This document shows, one piece after another, positions 46,601-58,441 of a DNA stretch of 64,000 nt. The notes under the pieces were generated by a model. The model did not search any database. It was not told where the DNA came from and saw only the letters and a list, made by a program, of their open reading frames with translations. Made by a program: the position numbers and the translations under genes. Within the stretch, counting starts at the first letter, position 1; the number at the start of each line of letters is the position of its first letter. This DNA is from Dichomitus squalens LYAD-421 SS1 (lineage: Eukaryota; Basidiomycota; Agaricomycetes; Polyporales; Polyporaceae), in assembly GCF_000275845.1 (NCBI RefSeq), contig NW_006766883.1, forward strand, positions 2,501,843 through 2,565,842, in the 5' to 3' direction.

Positions 46601-49597
46601 CTCGCCGATTCGCACGCCTGGTGAGCCTCCTGTCTAAACAGCCCAATACTCGTCGAAAATTCCCTCATATGCCCGTTAGTTTATAGATGATGATTGCTAC
46701 AATTCCCTCTGGACAGGGTGAACAGTGTCTTACTGCATCTTGGATCATAGTTGGCTGGCGAGAACATAAGGTTCTTCGTTTCTCCCGTCCTACAATGGAT
46801 GGCCTATCGGCTCAGCTACTACCGCCCCCCGCGTGCGCATATGCGCCACTGAGCAATCATTCCAGTCCGCCCAGCCGTCAATCAAACGAATATCTCGTAA
46901 AGCGTCTGTTTAGATTCCATTTACGGATTGAGCATGGTACCTGCCATTGCAGTCGCGCACAGAGACTATCCAGGAAGTTCCCGGCGGTTCTGGTAAGCCA
47001 TAGCTAGCGCTGCGACAGGCTCACCATACCAGGCACATCAGCTATACCAAGGCGTAGGGAGTCTAGGGCAATCCGTGTTCATTGCGGGTAACCCCCTTGG
47101 TAAGTGTTCCGTCCTGTTTGCGCTCTGCTCTATTGGCCTGAAAGCGATGAAACTATGCCTTACTCATGCGAGTACAGACACGGTCTATGGTCAACAGCCG
47201 CCGACGCCCGACTGTCCAAGCTATGGTGGTTGCAACGCGCCGACGTGAGTCCTGCGCTCAGATCTGAAGTTGGCTCCCCTCCCGATGTGCTCATCATGTC
47301 GGCGGCCGCAGCGCGCGCTTTCACTAGCGGTACATGCACGGTGTCCATTCCCGGGACTCAAAGCCCGCATACACAGCATTGACTTCAGGTGCGGTGCGAC
47401 CCGACAGTACAGTTGTATACTCCCGCGAGCCCTACGGCGCCGGGAACGCTGCCCTTATGAATATGCGGCGTCGATGTCAAGCCTGGCAACTGTCAGTGGC
47501 TCCGCAGCGCGTTGATCATTCACATACTCGGGGCTGTCAATTGTCCACGTATTGACCCTGCCGCATCGTCGCTCGCAGACATCGGCCGTCACTGCGCGCA
47601 CCGACGCTTCTCGGCGCAGTTAGCGCTGTGCAGCAATGGCCCATGTGCTCCCCCTACCTCATACTCGACCCTTCTTCGCTTTACGTCTTCTTCTACATTC
47701 ATCGATGCTCTGGATGAGTTCTCACTTCTGCGCTATTTCCGCCGACTTGTGCGTCTCCTCAGGACCGGTCGAGAATCGAGTCCATGTTCACGGCTAGTGA
47801 TCAACCAAGGGGTAACTTACGTACCCTGGAATGATTGAAAACACATCTTCATTCTTCTCCTTGTCCTTAGCCGTTCGCCTCAGGGGAGCGGCCTCAATGA
47901 GAAAGGACAGGCACGCTCGCGATCCAGACGGTGATGCGCCCCACGCAAAGCCCGCCAGACCCCGCACTAGTCCTGCTGAGGTTTTGTCTTGCCCAGGTGA
48001 TCGCTATTTAGCGAATTCGGCATTCCGACGACGCGATGTGTCGGACCATCGTGTTGACGTCCAGCTTGTTCGGCGAGAGAGTATGATAACGAGCCATATG
48101 GGCAGAGCGAGTCTTGGTAAGGCGTACCTGATACTGCCATATATTACTAGCGTAGTGGTTTGCTGTCCCTGGGGACACAACTGAGGTGATGCTGTGTGCT
48201 ACGTTGAATAAGCAAAATGTCATTGAGATGATGTAGCTTACGACGTCCAAGGACAGCATTTCCACGTAGGCCGACTGCAGATCATCCGGCTGCAGTGAAA
48301 GAAGTAGTGTATGAGATGTAGATTCTAGAATACATGAGCATTGCGCGAAAGCGAGGACACGAGGGTCACTCGTGATGGGTGGCTCGTCACAGCAAGTGTG
48401 AATACAGTACGGCAAGTCCGTTGGTCGTAGGGACGCAGAAGTCAAGTGCAAGATGCACTAGAAACCAGATGTAGAAGTCCATAAACAGACGGACATAGGA
48501 GTGTGGGCGCCGGCGGCCTATGTAGTGTGGGTACAGACATCATCAGAAACGTAGGTTCAAGTATGCGAAAATTCGCATAACTTACTTCACTTGATGACGA
48601 CACACGAACAGTGCCTAGAAGAAACGAAACTTCCCTGAGTTGAGTCGGCATGCTGACAAGTATCTGTGAACCGTCCGGTATTGTGCGCAGATGAGACGTA
48701 GAAAGCACATACCTGCACAGGCTACCGGATACCCGTAGCCAAATCAAACTCCTGTCACCTCTTCCCTCAGGGCGTCTCTACCCTATTCGAGCTATGAGAT
48801 ATAATTTCTCGCGCAGAAGAGTATCCCACTCTTTCCCTCTCCTCCCTCAACTACTGCTGTCCTTTGCATACCCTCGGGTTGGCATTCCAATCCCCGGGGG
48901 CGCGCCCGCAGGGGCAGGCAGCGTTGTGAGCGTCGTGGAGCATTGCAATGCTTCTGCTCCGACATGATATGGTTGAGCCGCTTCTGTGCAAGGACTTCAC
49001 ACGGGGACCAGCAGACACTGAGGGCGTACCACGCGACGCAGGGGAGCATGATCTAGATGCAGAGCGACTCCTGGAACGCAGTTGCGGCAACACTCTGAGC
49101 GTAGGACTGCTGTGGGTGAGGAGGCTGCGCCTGCGGCTGATCTTCAGGCTGGGAAGTGAAGAGGATAGATGACGGTGAAAGAGGGTACCGTCTCCTGTAA
49201 CGGACTGCGGTACAAGAGACCCGGAGGGACATCCGGCAACTGTGGAAGCGAATGTACGTTGATGAAATTCGCATTCAAAGTTCTCAAGAAGCCGAAGAGA
49301 TTCGTCGTTTTCGACGCGGAGAAGAGCTCGTTTGAGTCTTGACGGAGGCAACCGTGGATGTGGCGGCACGGGCGGTGGATAGTACTTGGGGAGACATGCC
49401 TGTGGGCGCTCGTGGGAACCGGGAACGAGGGGGCGCCACGTGGAAGGGAGAAAAGCAAGAGATAACCTTTACGCATGATACCCGGGTGTGTCGGATCAGG
49501 GCAGCGGGGGCCATACAGAAGAGCAGTAAGTAGGCAATGTCATTATAGGAGAGTACTATATGTGTAAGCATCATAGGACAGCGAGATCCGTCCACCA
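43686..49597. other. Gene-poor region of about 5.9 kb
   Basis: Starts with the laccase promoter and ends with the 3' region of the mitochondrial peptidase. Open frames are short and mostly random. Three stretches look faintly protein-like: plus 44253-44549, minus 48008-48760 and minus 48850-49370 (Gln/Pro-rich, then AMLHDAHNAACPCG). None gives a start, splice sites and a recognisable family, so they may be eroded genes. No terminal repeats, target-site duplications or transposase motifs were seen. Confidence 0.45.
43764..43770 (-). promoter_or_regulatory. TATA box of the laccase gene
   Basis: The minus strand reads TATAAAG, about 80 nt upstream of the laccase ATG at 43685. Metal- and stress-response elements are expected in laccase promoters, but I did not find a convincing copy by eye. 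Confidence 0.6.
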
Positions 49598-51400
49598 TCA
49601 TGCCTCCGCAAGCCCGTACTTGCGCAGCACCCCCTGGTAGTCCCCAACGTCCTCCCGGCCCATGACTACGACGCTTGCCTTGGCGGAGCTGCGAGGCCCG
49701 AAGAGGCGGGCGGCTACACGGCGGACTGTCATTGCGTCCACCGCGTCGATCTTGTCGCACATTTCTGACACAGGGATTTTGCGATTATGAACCAAGACCT
49801 GCAGAAGGGGTCAGCTAGATTCAGACAGGGATAAGGGTGGGAACAAACGAACCTGGCGACCAAGATCCTCGACCTCGACTGCGCGGCTCTCGAGAGCCAT
49901 CATGAGGCTCGACTTGAGCTGATTCTTCGCACGGCTCAGCTCCTGTTCAGGGATGTTTGAGTACAACAGCAAGCTCAGCTGGTGGACCAGATGTGGAAGG
50001 ATGTGTGCGGGGTTGTTTGCCTGGCGGCCGCTCGAGGGGATGAAGGACGCGAAGAGGCCGAACAGGGAGGAGTCGGTGTAAATGTGGTGGAAGGACGCGC
50101 AATGGTCGATTTGCGGGAAGTGGTTGAGGATGTGCGTGTATAAGCGGGAGTACATGCCCTTTCCAGGTCCACCTGGAATTACGGCGGCGTCAGGGTGCGG
50201 AGTCGGACGGAAAGTGGGAGTAACGTACCTGCAGAGAAGCTGCCCCCACCACCCAACAAAACCTGCATTGTCGCTACTGTGTACACGTCGTCATCATGGA
50301 TACCAACGCCCTCGTATGCAAGGTATACATGGTTGAACTCGGTGGTAGGATCGTGAATGAACCTATGTCCACCAGTATATGTTGATTGGCTTGGTACCGA
50401 TGATGCAGGGTCCTGCTGAGGATTGTACAAGTATGAAGACGCCGAGCGAGTCAACGACTTCAGGAACGAAGGTGAAGACTGCTGCGAAGACTGTAGAAGG
50501 TTCGCAGGGACTTGCTGTGAGGTGCGGACCTCAGCACGCGGCTTGGTCGCGTCCGCATCCTTCAAGTGCGCGAAATGCTTGGCCGTGAGCTCGACGAGGG
50601 CGTCATGTTCCATACCAGCTCCTGCAATGACCATCCTCTCGGGACGATACCACGTCTGCATAAACTGCCGCATCATGGGAGCGTCGACCTGGTCTATTCG
50701 ATCTTCGGGGCACAAAAGGGAATTGCCAAGTCCCTGACCGCCGTATGCAACGTGGTGCAAAACCTCGGGAAGAATCATCTCGGGCTTCGAGCTCACTTCC
50801 CGCAACTCATATCGAGCTGCTTCTCGCTGCGCGGCGATCTCTTCCGGGAGAAAGGCAGGATCGAGGACGGTGTCGGCGATGAGCGACATGGCAAGGGGTG
50901 TGCCTTTGTGGAAGTGAGAGGATTGATACATGATGGATTCGCGCGCTGAGGAGCAAAGGATCTGGCCACCAAGCCCGTCGATGTCGGCTGCCATGTCTTC
51001 CTCTGAGCGCGTTTTGGTCGTCTATGGAGTGGAGCAACTGAGGACACTGGGCGTTGGGACTAACATGGTATATACGCACCTTGAAAGCCATCCTATCTAG
51101 AAAATGGCTTACGCCCAGCGTTGCGGGAGTCTCGTAACGAGAACCAGCATCCACATAGAGTCCTAGGGACGAGAAGTGCCCTGGAGTGTTCTCCGTCGCT
51201 ACTCGAATACCATTTGGAAGAGTGGTGATCTGTACCGGAGGATCGGGACTCGCTGAACTTGGCGTTGTCGCGTGTATTGATCTATGACATGGAACCCGAC
51301 GGGAAGCAGAGTTGCGAAGGGAATGAACGGCAGCGCGGCGCATAGTCGTGGTAGACGTGAAGGATGCGCGCGTATGCGCCGAGAACGCTCTCGCTGACAT
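49598..51400 (-). CDS. MAS2: Mitochondrial processing peptidase, alpha subunit
   Basis: Non-catalytic partner of the matrix peptidase that removes presequences from imported proteins. The start at 51400 gives a basic, Ser/Thr/Arg-rich presequence (MSARAFSAHTRASFTSTTTM); a second Met at 51343 is also usable. The M16 fold follows: VQITTLPNGIRVATENT, SSLGLYVDAGSRYE and VSHFLDRMAFK, where the HxxEH zinc motif of the beta subunit is degenerate, as expected for alpha. Then come GGQILCSSARESIMYQS, HVAYGGQGLGNSLLCP and the substrate-binding glycine-rich loop [22 protein letters not shown]. The end is VGDYQGVLRKYGLAEA, stop 49598-49600. A Ser/Gln-rich insertion (about 50395-50510) lies mid-protein. 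A tRNA-Cys on the same strand starts only 54 nt upstream. Confidence 0.95.
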
Positions 51401-51454
51401 TCACTACAAGCCACATGACATTCGAGTACTAAGAAATGCGCAAAAAGCAAAACG

Positions 51455-51526
51455 AGGGCCCACCGTGGTTCGAACACGGGACCGCACGATCTGCAATCGT
51501 ATGCTCTACCACTGAGCTATAAGCCC
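51455..51526 (-). tRNA. tRNA-Cys (GCA)
   Basis: The minus strand reads GGGCTTATAGCTCAGTGGTA and ends TGGGCCCT. It folds into a full cloverleaf: acceptor GGGCTTA/TGGGCCC with two G-T pairs, D loop AGTGGTA, anticodon loop TTGCAGA (GCA, cysteine), T loop TTCGAAC. There is no intron. TTTT runs at about 51442-51452 provide the Pol III terminator. It sits between the peptidase ATG and whatever promoter drives it. Confidence 0.95.
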
Positions 51527-52318
51527 TACGCCGTTACGTCGGTTACACGTCAATACAATCAGTTGGTGCAATCCGCTACTCCGTCCCTCCTACTTACAGT
51601 AAGTTACTATAACTTCATGTGGCAAAGAGCAGAGACCCAGAAACGGCGCAGATGTCACCACAGGAGAGATTTTCTGATCGCTGCAAATCCAGCTGAGACC
51701 CAGGGGACAACTACCTCTCCAACACTATATCAAGTACTGCTACAACACAACATCCTTTGGACAGTCACCAATTTCCCATCTGGTGACCGTTAGGTGAACG
51801 GAGTGAAGCGTGCTCCTCGCCGTGAAGCAGATGCAGGAAGCACACAGACGAGTGCGTACCTGGACAGCGATCTAGGGAGGACTCTATTACCCTCGGCCTG
51901 TGATGAATTGCCTCCGAGGAGGCAGGCGCATGTTCCTCATGGATGTGAGTATCTGTCCGTCCTGGAGCGCGAGGTCCGCGGAATCACCTTCAAGCACGAC
52001 AAGGGAAACAGCTGAGCAGCAACTTACGAATAATATTAGCAAGTCGTGACAATCTAGCCAATGAGTATACACTCTCCTACTTATCTGAAGCCCACCTCAA
52101 TACTCTTTGTTGGAAGCGTTGTGCTGGGTTCACTGCATTGGGCTAATCACCCGCGAGATGAGGCATTTTTAAGTCAAAGGCAGTCAATTGCCAGTGGGGA
52201 CCAACGGATCCTGAACCAGTAACGGGAGATCGATGCGATACACTGTCAATATACCGGGACATGCGCAACTGGTGCAGCATACAACATTGACAAGCCACCG
52301 TAGATTAGCGACGACTGT
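51527..52318. other. Intergenic region
   Basis: About 790 nt between the tRNA-Cys and the 3' end of the sorting-nexin gene. No gene was recognised. The promoter of the mitochondrial peptidase may have to lie here, beyond the tRNA. Confidence 0.5.
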
Positions 52319-55300
52319 TCAGAACAAGGCAGCGAACACCTGCGTGCAGAAAATCAGCATTCGTCAACGAGCATGTTATTGACAGGGACGAACCTCATCC
52401 ACGATAGTGTATATCAGATGTTGGTTCAGGCGGCGATTCTGCAACACAGCGAATATCCGGCGGGCACCGCGACGGGCATTCGAGCGTCCGATCATATTCG
52501 CCGCGAGATCTGTGAGAGACATCAGGATTCGCCAGGCAGATAACAGAAGCATCCATGTCTACGTACCCGGCATGAGAGCCGACAGCTTGCGGTTGGCCTC
52601 GTCTCTCGTGTGCAGTTTCTCTTCGACGGTCCGAGGCACGCTCGGAGGCTTGAGGTTCCCCCCAGGCCACAGCCCATCCTTGAAGACGTTGATGTATGTC
52701 ATGAGATGCGGCTCGTCCAGGAACGACCTCACCGTCTCCCGCAGCTTTCTGCACAGCAAGTATCAGCATGCGTCTGTAGCTCTCGAATACCTACTACCCA
52801 CCGCTCGATCGTGTCTCCAAGCACTTGCTGCAAAATGATTACAATAGCCTGCCTCCTCAGCCAATTGTTTTTCTTGTCCAGCTCGAATACCGCCAATATA
52901 AAGTCGCAAATAGGCGATGAGAACGTCGACGTGCTCGTCTCGCCCTCCAGTGGCTTCAAGTCGCCGGACAAGTGCATAAGCGCATCTTCGTACGTCGACT
53001 TGCCCGATGCCTTCAACGCCTGCGCCACCAAGTCCTCGTCACGGATGGCCGTGCCTGTGATCCCGACGAACTCCGCGGCCTGAGTAGTGAGCCTTTGGAT
53101 GATGACGTCCAGCATGGACGGGCCGAAGAACATGTCGTCGATACTCTCCGCGACGGACTGATACATAGTCTTGACCAGGCCGTGGCCCGGGAATGTGGAG
53201 GTAGACGGTTTAGGCGGCGGCGGTTCGGCTGCCATGAAGGGCGAGTCCCGAGACAGGAATGCCCGGAGCTCTTGGCTCTCGCATACGGCGGGAATAGCAA
53301 TCAGGCTCTGAGAATACGTCAGCACATCGCGCAAGTGTGAGGGGGCGGATGAACGCACCTGCAAGTACTTTTCTAGCGCAATCCTCCTGCTATCCACGAA
53401 GCTGCCCGAAAGCGACGTGACGAGCCTCTTTCCCGGGAAATCCAGATTCCTCACAAGCACGTACTTATCCCTCAACTTATTGTGCATATTGAAAAACTCG
53501 TTGTACCTCCTCGCGACTACCCACCCCGACGCGAAGCTCCCGTCCTGTGCCAGCTGCTGCACCTCCACCAAATACCTCACGACCTGCTTCCCGTCCTCCT
53601 CCCCGACCGTCGAGTTCACGATCGCGACGCGCGTCCGGTCGCTCAAGAGGCGGTTCGCGCTCTCCTGCTGCTCGTACTGAGTCTTCTGGAACCGCAGCTC
53701 GCGGAGCTCTCGTGTCAGCTGCGCCTTGGACCTTCGCATGAGCCGGAGCTCCTGCGCGTCTCCCGTCAGCTCTGCCTTCTTGATGAGCGTGTCGAGCATG
53801 CCGTCCTGCGTCTGCAGCTTCGCGATCTTGCCCGCTAGCCGCTCGATCTCGTGCGACAGCTGCAGGTCGCCAGGTCCCGCGAGCTGGAACGAGCCGTGCT
53901 CGTCCTTGTCATGCTCCTCGGCTTCCTCCTCGCGCGAGCGGTCGCCCTCCACCTCGTCCTCCTCGACATCGTCGTCGAACACGAGCCTGCGCTTCTCGCG
54001 CCCGGTACGCGTTCCCCCGCTCAAGACCGAGTCCTGCACGCTCAATGAGTCCGCAGACGCACCCGCCGCGGCGTGCTGCTTGTCGAGCGCGATAATGTCC
54101 GTCAGCGCGGCCTGGATGGCATCCATACGCTGCGCCTGAATCTGCTGCTCCGTGTCCTCTGGGTCGTCAAAGAGCGGCGCGCGGGATGCCGCAGCGGAAC
54201 TGTCGAGCTCGTCCACGGGCGACATAAGCACTTGCAGGTTCGATGCCGCTGGACGCGGCTGAGGTGGAGGAGTGGGAGTGTGGGGAGTGGGTGGCTGGCG
54301 TCCAGGGAAGCCGAGGATCGGGGTCGACTCTGAGCGAGGTAATCCTGATTTCGGCCCTAGCTTCGCGGCGGGAACGCCCTCGGTGTCTCGACGGGTCGAC
54401 GTAGGGGAGCGGCTCCGCGGATGCAGAGGCCCGTCGTCCGCGAGAGCACCCCTCCCGCCATTCGCCTCGATGTCAGCAAGCACGCGGAACCACAGCTCCG
54501 ACCTCTGGAAGTCCTCGAAGTCCTGCTCCATCTCCCGCTCGACCTGCCTCTGCGCGAGCATCACGCTCCGCCTCACGCGCCGCTCCGAGGCAGGGGTCAA
54601 CGACGCCGCGTCCTGGCCGAACGAGCGGATCGTGTCGACGTGCTTCTTGGAGACAGCACTGAGGACGGGGTCGGGGACGGGGCTGGAGAAGTAGAGCTCG
54701 TTGATGAGCGAGATGTCTTCCTTGAGCGTCGCGGACTGGCTTGGGTCAAGCAGGGGCTCGTCTTCGTCGTCGGAGCCGTCCGAGTCCACGGACTCGAGTG
54801 GATTCTTGAAGCTCTCGACCGTGAGCCAGAACTGTACGAGGAGCGAGCGCTGACGGCGGTCCATGAACTCCATGAAGTATGAGAGCGAGCTGGGGTTCAT
54901 CAGGGTATCCCTTAGGGTGAGTTTGGATGTCGTAGATGTCTCCTGGTAGATGGTCTGCCGCTACGCAGTGTCAGTGGTTTGAATAGTAACAACAACTTGA
55001 CGCATACCGAGTCCGCCTCGCCACCTAATGCTGCTATGCGCTTCTCGACTTTCCGCTTTGCTGTGTATAGACGGTCAAGGAACGCGACGATGTCCTCCGT
55101 CTTCTCTCCATTGATCCAGTCCGAGTTGGCATTGTTAGCTAAAGAATCGTCGTAGGTTATTCTTGCATGGCATAGACAGCAGATGAGAACTCACCAAGCA
55201 AAGTGCGGGTCCGACGGATCTCTCCCATGATATCATTCCTGAGCCTTCTCGCGTCTAAGAGCGAGGATGTACGGCTTATACTTCGAAGGAAAGACTCGAA

Positions 55301-56443
55301 ATGTTTGGGATCCGTGCGGATCGTAATCTTCTCAGTCGTCGACTGCGGTGCATCCGACAGCGGAGCTTGTGGTCGCGGGATCTGAGCCTCCAAGATGTTT
55401 CGTACTTTGGAGATCAACCGTCTATGAGACGATACGATGAGCTTCGGGCATGCAATTCCGCGGCCCTCAGGTCGACGTACTGTTGGCGGATTGCTGCTCC
55501 TGCCTGCGCCAGGTCAGACAGAACGTACCAAAGCGCACACGACCACCACGACACTCACAACTTGGTCAATCATGCGGTTCCAGAAGTCAGGTTCTGATAG
55601 CATTTCCATGACAGGATACAAGACAGAGCAGGCAACTATCTCCCGGACCACAATCTTGACCGCACGGCTGTTGGCCTCCTTCTCCGGGAGGATGGAAGGC
55701 AGCGCCTTGTCGACCAGCTCCCGCAAATGGTTCTCCTCCGACTGCTTGGTGAAGGTGGAAGAGAGGTTTTCCACGGCGGAATGCAGCTTACCCCCACCAC
55801 GTGCAGCATACCGACTCGCGAGCAACAGATCCAACTCCTCCGACTGCGTCAGCTTGCGCTCCAGCCCGGCCCCACGGAGCGCGATTTCAGACTGACGGAA
55901 CTGTTCAATATGCGCGGTAATCTTTGGCAGAATTCGCTTGACGACGAGCGCGGATAGGTCTAGTGTCAGCACTTTGGCGAGGAGCCGGTCCATGGAGCTG
56001 TGTAGGGTAGACGAGACGGCGGTAGGGAATGAAGGTGAAGTCGAGATATCCTTGTACCATACCAGCACAAAGTCGCGAACAATCATGATCAGTATCTCGT
56101 TAATAGCGGCAGAGACTACCGGGGCGTCGGGGTATAGAGGCGGCAATGACTGGGGAGCCTTGTGGGACCATTGGGAGCGCGTCAAGACCGCTTGCCATGC
56201 CGCTGGCGTAGAAAACGCGAGGGGTCTTGCTGCAGTCGTAAGAGCATTGCGTGGTGCAGGTCGTATAGAGTCCAAGAGATATCCAAAGAGAAGATTGACA
56301 GTCAGAAACCCGAGGACGAGGGAGAGGAGAAAGAACGGGAAGAGGAGCGCGAGAGCAACCGGAGATAGAATAATGCGTTTGAAGATGGGAACAAGAAGGC
56401 CGCCGACAATAAGCAAAGCAACTACATGCCTGCCGTATGGCAT
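52319..56443 (-). CDS. Sorting nexin with PXA, RGS-like, PX and nexin-C regions (Mdm1/SNX13 family)
   Basis: Family members tether ER to vacuole/endosome or lipid droplets. The start at 56443 gives two adjacent membrane hairpins (VVALLIVGGLLVPIF and ALLFPFFLLSLVLGFLTVNLLFGYLL), expected to sit in the ER. The PXA region follows (VVSAAINEILIMIVRDFV to EIVACSVLYPVMEMLSEPDFWNRMI). Then a linker and an RGS-like region (MNPSSLSYFMEFMDRRQRSLL...). A long acidic, disordered stretch and a coiled coil (LSHEIERLAGKIAKLQTQ) come next. The PX domain reads YLVEVQQLAQDGSFASGWVVARRYNEFFNMHNKL...FPGKRL. The C-terminal nexin domain starts near LRRQAIVIILQQVLGDTIER. The last two exons give NQHLIYTIVDE-VFAALF, stop at 52319-52321. 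Length is roughly 1,200-1,250 residues. Confidence 0.9.
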
Positions 56444-56907
56444 GGCCTAGAGCGCAATGTCAGGACGAGCCAGAGGGAAGATGTGGTCGTCTGCCAGGAG
56501 GTGCGGCCACTCGCCAACAACGCTCGAAGCTCGGGAGCATGCCAAACTGGGAAGGTCGCCTTTAGACGCCCACACAGGGCTGCCGCAGCGGACCGGGCTT
56601 CTCGTCTGGAAACTATGTATGCGGAAGGTCATACACCGGGCTGGAGATTCAGTATGTCAAGAAGGAGGTGTTGAGTCGCGGTTCAACCAAATTGCGTCGC
56701 ACGGCAGGGTAGGCTGCGTGGAAGCAAGAAAACGAGCTGCCCCGCACGTAAGCTCTGCTCCGTATTCCGACTCGATCGGGTTCGTCTGACGGTACCGGCC
56801 GGGGCGGCGCGCGGCCAACCGTCTTGCTCGTAATTCCACCTCATCGTCCGAGGCACAGTCGTTACGCGTTGCCCCCCACCCCCGCGCAACATCTTTGCTT
56901 TACAACC
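56444..56907. other. Divergent promoter region
   Basis: 464 nt shared by the divergent sorting-nexin and carrier genes. The part just before 56908 is C-rich, as in fungal leaders. No gene seen. Confidence 0.55.
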
Positions 56908-58441
56908 ATGAGTGCGCCTGCACCAGGAACCAAACCGCTCTCTAGTGCTGAAGGCTTCGTCTGCGGGGGGACGGCCGCCTGTGTGGCCGTATGTCTTCCT
57001 TCTCCCCGCTTGGTCTCAATGCGTGACGTCTTCTTTGATGTTCTAGGTGACGGTCTCGAACCCGGCAGAGGTCGCCAAGACGCGCATGCAGCTTCAGGGC
57101 GAGCTAGCCAAGAGGGGCGCGCCCAAGGTGTACAAGAACGCGCTGGATGTCATCGCGAAGACATGGCAGAATGAGGGGATTCGAGGCGTCCAAAGGGGCT
57201 TGGGTCCGGCTGTGAGTACGCGTCGCCTCGCACTCAGAGTAAGTGTCCTGACATCCGCTAGTATGTATACCAAGTGAGTGTACCTGCACTTCGCTTTGCG
57301 GAAGCACGGCCCTCATCCCAACTAGATCCTCATGAATGGGTCGCGTCTAGGTGAGTCATACGTCACTCCCACAAGCTTCTGTAGATCTTACACCGCTTTG
57401 ACCCCCAGGATTTTATGAGCCAATTCGGAGAAATGTGAACAAGCTGGTCGGCGCGAAACCAACGGACCAGATCCCACTCACATCCCTCTTTTCGGGGGCC
57501 GCGAGCGGTATCATCGGAGGTGTGATTTGTACACATATCCAAGCGTCCCTACATGGCTAAGACCTCGCGTTCACAGCGTCGGTCGGAAATCCTTTCTTCT
57601 TAATCAAGGCGCGGATGCAGGTGAGCGTCTCGCGCGATTTTCGCCTATACTCTTGTACACCACAACTTATACATGACAGGCGTACTCCCCAGTTCTCCCC
57701 GTCGGCGCCCAGCACTATTATAAGAGCTCTTGGGATGCGCTTAAAAGTATATGGAAAGCTGAGAAGTTCCGCGGGCTTGTACGAGGTATCGACGCCGCTG
57801 CTCTTCGTACAGCCATGGGTTCCTCGGTAAGCCTAGCTTGCCCCTGACCCATGACTGCTTTAAGATTCCATTGTGCCCCCAACGATAGGTACAACTACCT
57901 ACATACAATTGGACAAAGAATCAGCTCATTAGTCGTGGCATATCGCGCGGTGATAGCGTCTGGACGTTCCTCGCTAGCAGTTCTGTGTCCGGACTTTGTG
58001 TGGTATGCACGCCATCCCCCTGATGCACTCCCAGGTAGTCTTTGACGTGCGCGTTGCAGCTCATGATGATGCAACCTACCGATACCGTGCTCACGCGCAT
58101 GTATAATCAACCTACCATACCAACACCGGACGGTCGACACATCGGCGCGCTCTACAAGAACCCTCTGGATTGTTTGTGGAAGACTTTCAAGGCCGAGGGA
58201 CCTCTGGGCTGGTACAAGGGTTCGAAACTTCTGGTTTCTCCGCAAAATATAGAGTATTGACTTGTGTCTATAGGTTCAACGGCGCATTTCCTCCGAATAG
58301 TACCCCATACGTGAGTCAAATGTCGATCGTGACTATGCTGTACCATTCCTCAAACTATCCCCACATTGCAGAATCGTCACTTTGACGGCCAACGACATCA
58401 TCGTGGGAATCTACAAGCGTGTCCGGGACGGATCCCCATAG
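56908..58441 (+). CDS. OAC1: Mitochondrial carrier, oxaloacetate/sulfate (Oac1) type
   Basis: Six-helix inner-membrane carrier. Oac1 relatives exchange oxaloacetate, sulfate and related anions. The start at 56908 gives MSAPAPGTKPLSSAEGFVCG. Three carrier repeats are seen: NPAEVAKTRMQLQGEL, GNPFFLIKARMQAYSP (the acidic residue of PxDxxK is replaced, as in Oac1) and QPTDTVLTRMYNQPT. GVQRGLGPAYVYQILMNGSRLGFYEPIRR is built from four exons, including one of 12 nt (57262-57273) and one of 25 nt (57326-57350). Later blocks are HYYKSSWDALKSIWKAE, LRTAMGSSVQLPTYNWTK and ANDIIVGIYKRVRDGSP, stop at 58439-58441. The anion specificity is inferred from overall resemblance and is less certain than the family. 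Confidence 0.9.

Noticed and set aside
52395..52769. Separate 124-codon gene near the sorting-nexin 3' end
   Set aside because: It overlaps the last exons of the sorting nexin in another frame; the spliced nexin frame explains the DNA better.
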